64,000 nt of DNA from Gloeophyllum trabeum ATCC 11539 (lineage: Eukaryota > Basidiomycota > Agaricomycetes > Gloeophyllales > Gloeophyllaceae): the NCBI RefSeq assembly GCF_000344685.1, contig NW_006920413.1, forward strand, positions 990,168 through 1,054,167. The letters are read 5' to 3'. This document shows, piece by piece, positions 58,439 to 64,000 of the stretch. A program made the translations under genes and the position numbers. Numbering within the stretch: the first letter of the stretch is position 1; every line of letters starts with the position of its first letter. The notes below the pieces were generated by a model. The model made no database searches and was not told where the DNA came from. It worked only from the letters and a program-made list of their open reading frames with translations.

Positions 58439-60500
58439 GTGGGTTGCTGAAGCGTCAGAGATGCAAATCTGGCGGTCACCAGCGGCGCAATCGCTACAGC
58501 TGAGGAGCACGTATAGTATTGGAGAGACAGGCCAAATGATGAAGGAGAGGGAGATTCGACCCTGGATCTTATACGACGGCGAAGCGAGGGGGAAAATCCA
58601 CCGGACTCCCATGCCTAGACCCGAGTGAGATTTGATACGCACTATTAACCTGCCAAACCGTATGTCCAGGACCGCATGTTACGAAAATCTCCTCCCATGG
58701 GGGTAGGTATGCCGACCAACGTACATAGCAATCTCTAGATTCGACCGAGCGAAGATTGCACAAAGGGGGCATCAAATCACAGCTTCAATCTGCCGTGAGA
58801 CAGAGCAGAGTTCCAGGGAATCGGGGCTCCTGGTGATCTTCCGGCTAGGCAGTATGGGCCTGGTTGGGAATATTTGTAAGCGTCATGGGCATGTTGAGAC
58901 TTGGGAATGGTGGCAGGGCCGATCTTACTGCAGATTGCGCCCATGTCTGTAAGCTACCATACACGAACGGATTACGTCACATCTGCTTCATGTCTCACCG
59001 CGACATCAGTAGAGACACTACCTGTTGACAGAGGTGTATCATATATGCGCTTCGTTCACGGGCCCGCGGAGAGATTGATGTGTTCCTGTAGCTCCTCGGG
59101 TGTCCGTACAATCCAATGCATTCCGGACAATGCATCAGGCCTCAGACCTCAGGGCTGATCAGCCCGAGATTATCAGACTGGAATTCATTAGCTAAAGCTC
59201 TTAAAATGACCAAGGACTGGCGTGCCTGTATGATCATGAGCTTGCCCCCATCAACTGCTCTCCTTTGAGCTGTGCTTCTGTGAGACGTATGACGCAACTC
59301 AGCAAGTTCCCGCACATAAGAGCATCTTTAACGTCTACCGAGAAGAAAATTGCGGAGATGAGCACGAATGTGCATGATGTCGAAGACAGTTCAACTTGAA
59401 GGCAGCCCCGAGCGGCGAGCTATAAGCTGCTATAAGTAGCTGACTGCCATGTACGGCGGGTGGCTATCAAGTGTAAGTACTGTGAGGCAACGCGTAGCCG
59501 AGCACCAGGCAGTCAGACTCAATTTCCGATTGCCACGTCCTCGTCTCACGATCTTTCAATTGCAAGTTCAATTTGAGTTCAAGTTGGAAGAAAACTCTCC
59601 AGTACTGAAGCATTATCACGTATCTATCGTTGAGATAATCCGAGTAAACATAGAACGAATGCGATTGCCCGGAGCCATTGGGCAATATAGTAATCGCGTA
59701 CGGTACATTGCAAGAGTCAATACGACGAGTATATACGATTTCCTTATCACCTTATCAGTCGGGGCCGCCCGGGCGACGCGGCGCGAGCTCGTCCCTGCTC
59801 CCGAAACCCAACGCCTATCCACCGTCGTATCCGGTGGTAGCTCTGAATCCTGGATCCTGACCGTTAATACTAAAAATCTAGGCTTGATACTGCGCCTCCT
59901 AAATAAGACTCAGTAGACAAGCAATTGTCTTAATACTAAAATCCACGGTCTTAATTGCAGGCATCTGGCAATTTAGCACTAGAGCGCTTGCAATGTCATG
60001 TCATGTTATGCTACCGACTGCCACAGTACCTCCCGAATATTGTACTGCCGACGCGAGAGCTCGATTACAGGAGCCCTCAGGCCTCAGTAGATCCTTGGCG
60101 CAGAGTGCACGGTACATTTCAGCATTCAAGGTGCCGAAACTTTACGACAGTACTGTGGATCCTCCTCTCGCAGAATGATGATACTGTCTTCAGGTCATTA
60201 AAGGTTGTGAGCGCGCGTCTACCCTCTCGACTATAGCGACAGGATTATGCGTGTCACGCTGGTACATGTATCATCAACCTAGGTATATAAACCAGTCGCT
60301 GGCCGCGGACGTCCCGGAGCGCTTTCAGGAGCTGCACCCGTACAGATGTGAGATGCTGGTTCTGCGGTACCGAGCGCGAAGGAAAAATCGATGACGGAAG
60401 ATGGTATTTATACAATGGCACGAAGTTGCTACAAGGCGGCGGGTACTAAACAGAAATACCTAGAGTCCGCGGAAAGGATGTAGCGGATCACCGATCAAGA
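58439..60500. other. spacer between the tandem tyrosinases
   Basis: About 2 kb with no supported gene. A plus-strand TATATAAA occurs near 60281-60288, with no gene after it. Frames around 59449-59916 and 59955-60236 show no motif. Confidence 0.5.
58568..58573 (-). promoter_or_regulatory. TATA-like box of tyrosinase A
   Basis: TATAAG on the minus strand, about 130 bp upstream of the ATG, in the context CGTATAAGA. The paralogue has a similar word (CGTATAAAGA) at about the same distance. Confidence 0.4.
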
Positions 60501-62118
60501 CTACTGGTAGACGTAGCATAAATAACCAGCAGTAGTGTTCATTACGTCGTACACCGTTATTTCCGGAAACATGCCGTCAGTCATTATGGTCGAATTCAAC
60601 TGTTCGGGTACTGTTAGCCCGCTGCTTTTGTTATATAGTTATTTACCACTTACGCTCATCATTGGCGGTGCGCCAGTGGGGTATTTCTGGAACTGAGGGT
60701 AATCGTCGAGAACAGAGACAGTCCCCCCGCTGAACTGCCAGAAGTTGGCCCTATCTCTGTTCTGCCAGTCCCACCATATCTTGTCAACCATCTAAGCATG
60801 GGCCCGTTAGTTCGGTGCGGCAACGGAGATTAGGATGGGGGATAATCTTACCGCATGATGGAGGAAGAATATCGGGTCTAGCGGTTCGAAGTTAGAAGCG
60901 AAGTATGATTGAAAGGGGCCTTCTCACCATTCACTGAGAAGGTTGGTCCAGGTACACAGTCCGGAGGTGCACCAGCGGGACACGTACCACCAAGATCACT
61001 GCAAATGAGTTCCTAGTTAACTGTGCGACTTTCAAGCGCCTCTATAGCTACGCACCCTCCGACTATGAAGTGAAGACTATTGTGCGACCCCTGTCCAGTG
61101 CGACGTCAGATAATATCCACCAAAATGAATCCTTAATGTGAATGACCTGGAACTTCGCCAATTCCGTCTGCAGCCCGACGAAGTCCCCGGTAAAACCGTT
61201 GATCATCTTCGCGACCTCTCCAATCGTGAAGCTATTATTGCCGTACCAGTCAGGATCGGTCACCCAAGGCCTCGGCGCGTTGGAGTACGGCTTCAGTGTG
61301 AAGTTACGACGCAATACGTGGTACGACGGATAGGACAAAGGGAGGCCAGCCAGACCACCATCCTGTACAGCGAAATACTTTGTGGGATCTCCCCAGCCTC
61401 CAAGGCCGCTGACGGGGTCGGGGTCCTTCCAGAAGTCGGAACCCTGGAAGTCCGTCGCATCTAACGTAATCTTTAGCAATGAACACAGCAAACTGTCGAC
61501 GACGATGATAACGCACCCATAGACCAGTTCCAATACGGAAGGACGCTTTGGAACCCGCATTTCTCCCGGAGAACGGTCTCGTAAGCATTAATGTACCACC
61601 GATGCCAGGGGAAGAAGTGGCCGGTGTAGTGTATCTATTGCCCGATTCATACAAACTTCAGCTCTAGAAATTACAGGTGCAGACCTTAGTATTAAGATCC
61701 ATGTGGATATAGACAAAGTCTAGGGAGATAGTGAGGTGGAGATGAGACAGTGGTAGACGAAGGCATACCATCGAAATAAGAGCCTGACTCATTGATAGGC
61801 GGGATATCTCCAGGGAATACGGAGGGCTTGAGATCTGGGGTATGAGGGAGCCGTGCTAAACACTGAAATGTGATCCCTTTGAGCATACCGCTGTTGGTTA
61901 AAAAAATAGCGACATACGTTAGCAGCTCGGATGAAGTCAGCTCGCTCGTCGCGGGAGAGCGTGCGCCATTCCTTTCTGATGCTGGGGGTAGCACAACGTC
62001 CATGAGCTGCAGAGCTCGCAGGCTTGACTAGCACGACCTCTGCCGTTTGGTCGGCTCTGGCAAATGGCAGGGATAGCAAGGCCAACAGAGACGCGTGTAG
62101 GATCTGTGTGAGGATCAT
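60501..62118 (-). CDS. short secreted tyrosinase/catechol oxidase, copy B
   Basis: This is a paralogue of the gene at 56811, same strand, same layout. The start MILTQILHASLLALLSLPFA is a signal peptide (an in-frame ATG at 62145 is an alternative). TPSIRKEWRTLSRDERADFI follows. CuA: IHYTGHFFPWHRWYINAYE. SDFWKDPDPVSGLGGWGDPT and YHVLRRNFTLKPYSNAPRP match copy A nearly residue for residue. CuB: GSHNSLHFIVGGDLGGTCP and DPIFFLHHAMVDKIWWDWQ. It ends AGYLCYVYQ, again without a lid domain. About eight introns at positions equivalent to those of copy A. The divergence is moderate, so the duplication is not very recent. The lack of the lid suggests the enzyme is made active, or uses a separate control. 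Confidence 0.92.
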
Positions 62119-64000
62119 GGTAAAAGTGGGTAGGTTGCACCTCATGAAAGTGAGCACTGGGAGGCAAAGGGGTAGGGACACCGACCAGGTTGGGGTAAGG
62201 AGGGGATATGGTATTCCAAGGTCTTTATACGCTCGTCCATAATCAGTATAGATCCAGGTGCGGGTGGATCCTTCTCCGCAGGCTGTCCGAATTGGCGAGC
62301 ACAAGGGAATCCATTTGACTCCAGTCCATCTCAGGAATCTGGTCGATCACGATCCAGGTGGCATGCCTAGCACGAGGGTGGCAGATATCAGTGCAATTCC
62401 GTAAGCTTGATCAATCCCGCGGACATTAGGTGTAGCACCGTACATCTTGGTTACTCCCTATGCGAGTATGTTCCCTTCACGGGACGGGCGACGTGACCCC
62501 GGATTGGTACGTGATTACATACCAGGGCTGAAGCAGAGCTTCTGAGCCAGCGGAAGTCATTAATTGACGAGCGCCTTGACGTCAAGTCGAAGCGAGAGCA
62601 TAGTTGATGATCTGGGCTTTGCTACAATGACATAGTCGGGACTGTAATGAGTCCCGTATTCCAAGTACGAAGCTCATTTACACATGCGCATGAAGATCGG
62701 CAGGCCCATGTTCTTCATTGGAGCAATGACACAGACGGCGAACAGTTGACAGAACAGTTCTGCCAAGTCCCGACATGTGCTCGCGGGATCTACCAAAGGT
62801 TGTCCCGAGGTTGAGTTCTCCGGTCAAGAAGACGGAGAAGTTCACCAATCTTCATCGTAATATGCTGACAAGTAAAACTTGTCTGTCATTCATTCTACCT
62901 GTGGGCTTCTCGGCCAGGAGCGCATTCGATGTGCGACACTCCGTCGAACCTAAGGACGAGGAAAGTAACATTCGGCCGTAAAGACCAAAGTAGACCTCAC
63001 TTTCAAGTAAGGTTCCGGAACCGCACCAAGGCTTCTCGGACCTAGCTCATGAGTGCATCCACACCCGAGTGTCCGTGACCTAAGTATGGAGCCTGTGACC
63101 TTGCAAATCATTGGCCGCTTGCTCGGCAGGCGGGATGTCCTCTGCAGCTTTGGCAGCACACCTGGCATACATAGTTTCGTCTGAGTCATGCATGAAAGAA
63201 GCGCGGCTATGTTTGCTGCAGGAACCCGATGCTATGTCCGGATAGAAGACCGGACATGAATGCAGGAATCCAATCGGACGATTGACCTTCTCCCAGCGGC
63301 CTCAGGTGTAAGTGCTAAGCATAGATGTAAGGCACCGGCCGTTTCCGGGTAGCCCCCCAATACTACGGACTCCCTACGGAACATGCGGAATTTGACAGAG
63401 CCTCAGCGCATATTCTGACTCCGAATTCATCCTTCGCTGGACTTTAACTATAGCACTCAACATTCAGAGACTGTGCTTGATGGTCCTATCGCCTTATCTA
63501 GCTCTGAATATCGAAAATAACGGAGGTATTCCAGAGGAATCTCATTCGAACGCTAGAAGCACCATGGTCACCGGTGAGTCTGCGCGGCTTTTAGTATAGA
63601 CGCCAGACATCATCCGGTTTCCTGTGACTTCCACTGTTGGAGCCTACCGTTGAATCATGAGTGCGCAGTATCGTACGTTGTCCGTGGAAATGTGGTTGAA
63701 CCGTTGACATTTTGGCTATGAACGATCTCTGCGAAGACGTAGTTGTCGTCTGTAGCAAGACAACAAAGGCTCACTCAGCACGTCTTCCGGGACAATGCAA
63801 AGATGAGGTTGGCGTACGAGACGCGCGCGGTACTTGTATGCTATGATACGTCTAGGAACAAAGATAACGATACCGTTGATATGAGTTTATCATAAGTCTA
63901 ATAAGTGGAAATATCAAATAACGAGCGTTGCTGAGGTGAATCGTATGGAACTGTCAACAAGATACGATAGTCCAGAAAAGGCAAATGTCAGTTGCGAGGA
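62119..64000. other. gene-poor window end
   Basis: Apart from the tyrosinase B promoter I see no supported gene, RNA or repeat. Frames at 62775-62981 and 62950-63189 lack motifs. Confidence 0.5.
62223..62229 (-). promoter_or_regulatory. TATA box of tyrosinase B
   Basis: TATAAAG on the minus strand, about 105-110 bp upstream of the ATG at 62118. Confidence 0.5.

Noticed and set aside
60281..60288. Plus-strand TATATAAA
   Set aside because: No plausible gene follows; only tiny frames occur before the tyrosinase B 3' end.
1..64000. CRISPR arrays, prophage or bacterial operons
   Set aside because: No regular direct repeats with spacers; spliced genes and eukaryotic families throughout show a fungal nuclear sequence.

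Overview
The window looks like nuclear DNA of a filamentous basidiomycete, probably an agaricomycete. Genes on both strands are cut by many short introns of about 50-60 nt. It carries a FunK1 fungal-type kinase, a DUF6593-like protein and short secreted tyrosinases, families that I associate with mushrooms. No search could be run, so all names rest on motifs and exon reading by eye. Coordinates of coding features run from start codon to stop codon and include introns.

Layout. Positions 1-3.2 kb are gene-free and repeat-bearing: a tRNA-like Pol III promoter, clustered CCTGAT words and a large foldback repeat. From 3.3 to 12 kb come ARL3/ARFRP1 (-), VMA16 (+), a Cue5-type CUE protein (-), a FunK1 kinase (-) and a DUF1295 membrane enzyme (-). 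From 13 to 26 kb lie a large unknown single-pass protein (+), an SDR (-), a CLC chloride/proton exchanger (+) and an amidase (+). From 26 to 38 kb is a dense housekeeping block: muskelin (-), an MBIP-like protein (+), proteasome subunit alpha-type 4/PRE9 (+), a CTR copper transporter (-), Yippee (+), an RPR2/Rpp21 RNase P subunit (+) and a degenerate AAA-type protein (-). From 38.6 to 51 kb are a membrane-anchored surface protein (+), VPS53 (-), gluconokinase (-), an unknown membrane protein (-) and a DUF6593-like protein (-). From 52.5 to 54.7 kb are the H2A.Z chaperone CHZ1 (+) and a HAC1/XBP1-type bZIP factor (-). The last 9 kb are gene-poor and hold two tandem tyrosinases (-).

The most interesting observation is in the bZIP gene. 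The bZIP half and the acidic C-terminal half are in different frames. A 38-nt segment (54066-54103) is bounded by two hairpins that place CAG^C in their loops, and removing exactly those 38 nt restores one 351-residue frame. This is the expected layout of an Ire1-cleaved HAC1-type intron, so the gene is probably the unfolded protein response regulator. Its 38-nt length is unlike the fungal examples I know.

Shared themes, all inference: muskelin and Yippee are both CTLH/GID ubiquitin ligase components, with a proteasome gene between them. ARL3 and VPS53 act in the same Golgi tethering pathway. V-ATPase subunit c'', the CLC exchanger, the CTR transporter and the tyrosinases all bear on copper handling or copper-dependent secretion. 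The order is otherwise that of an ordinary fungal core region flanked by repeat-rich or gene-poor DNA.
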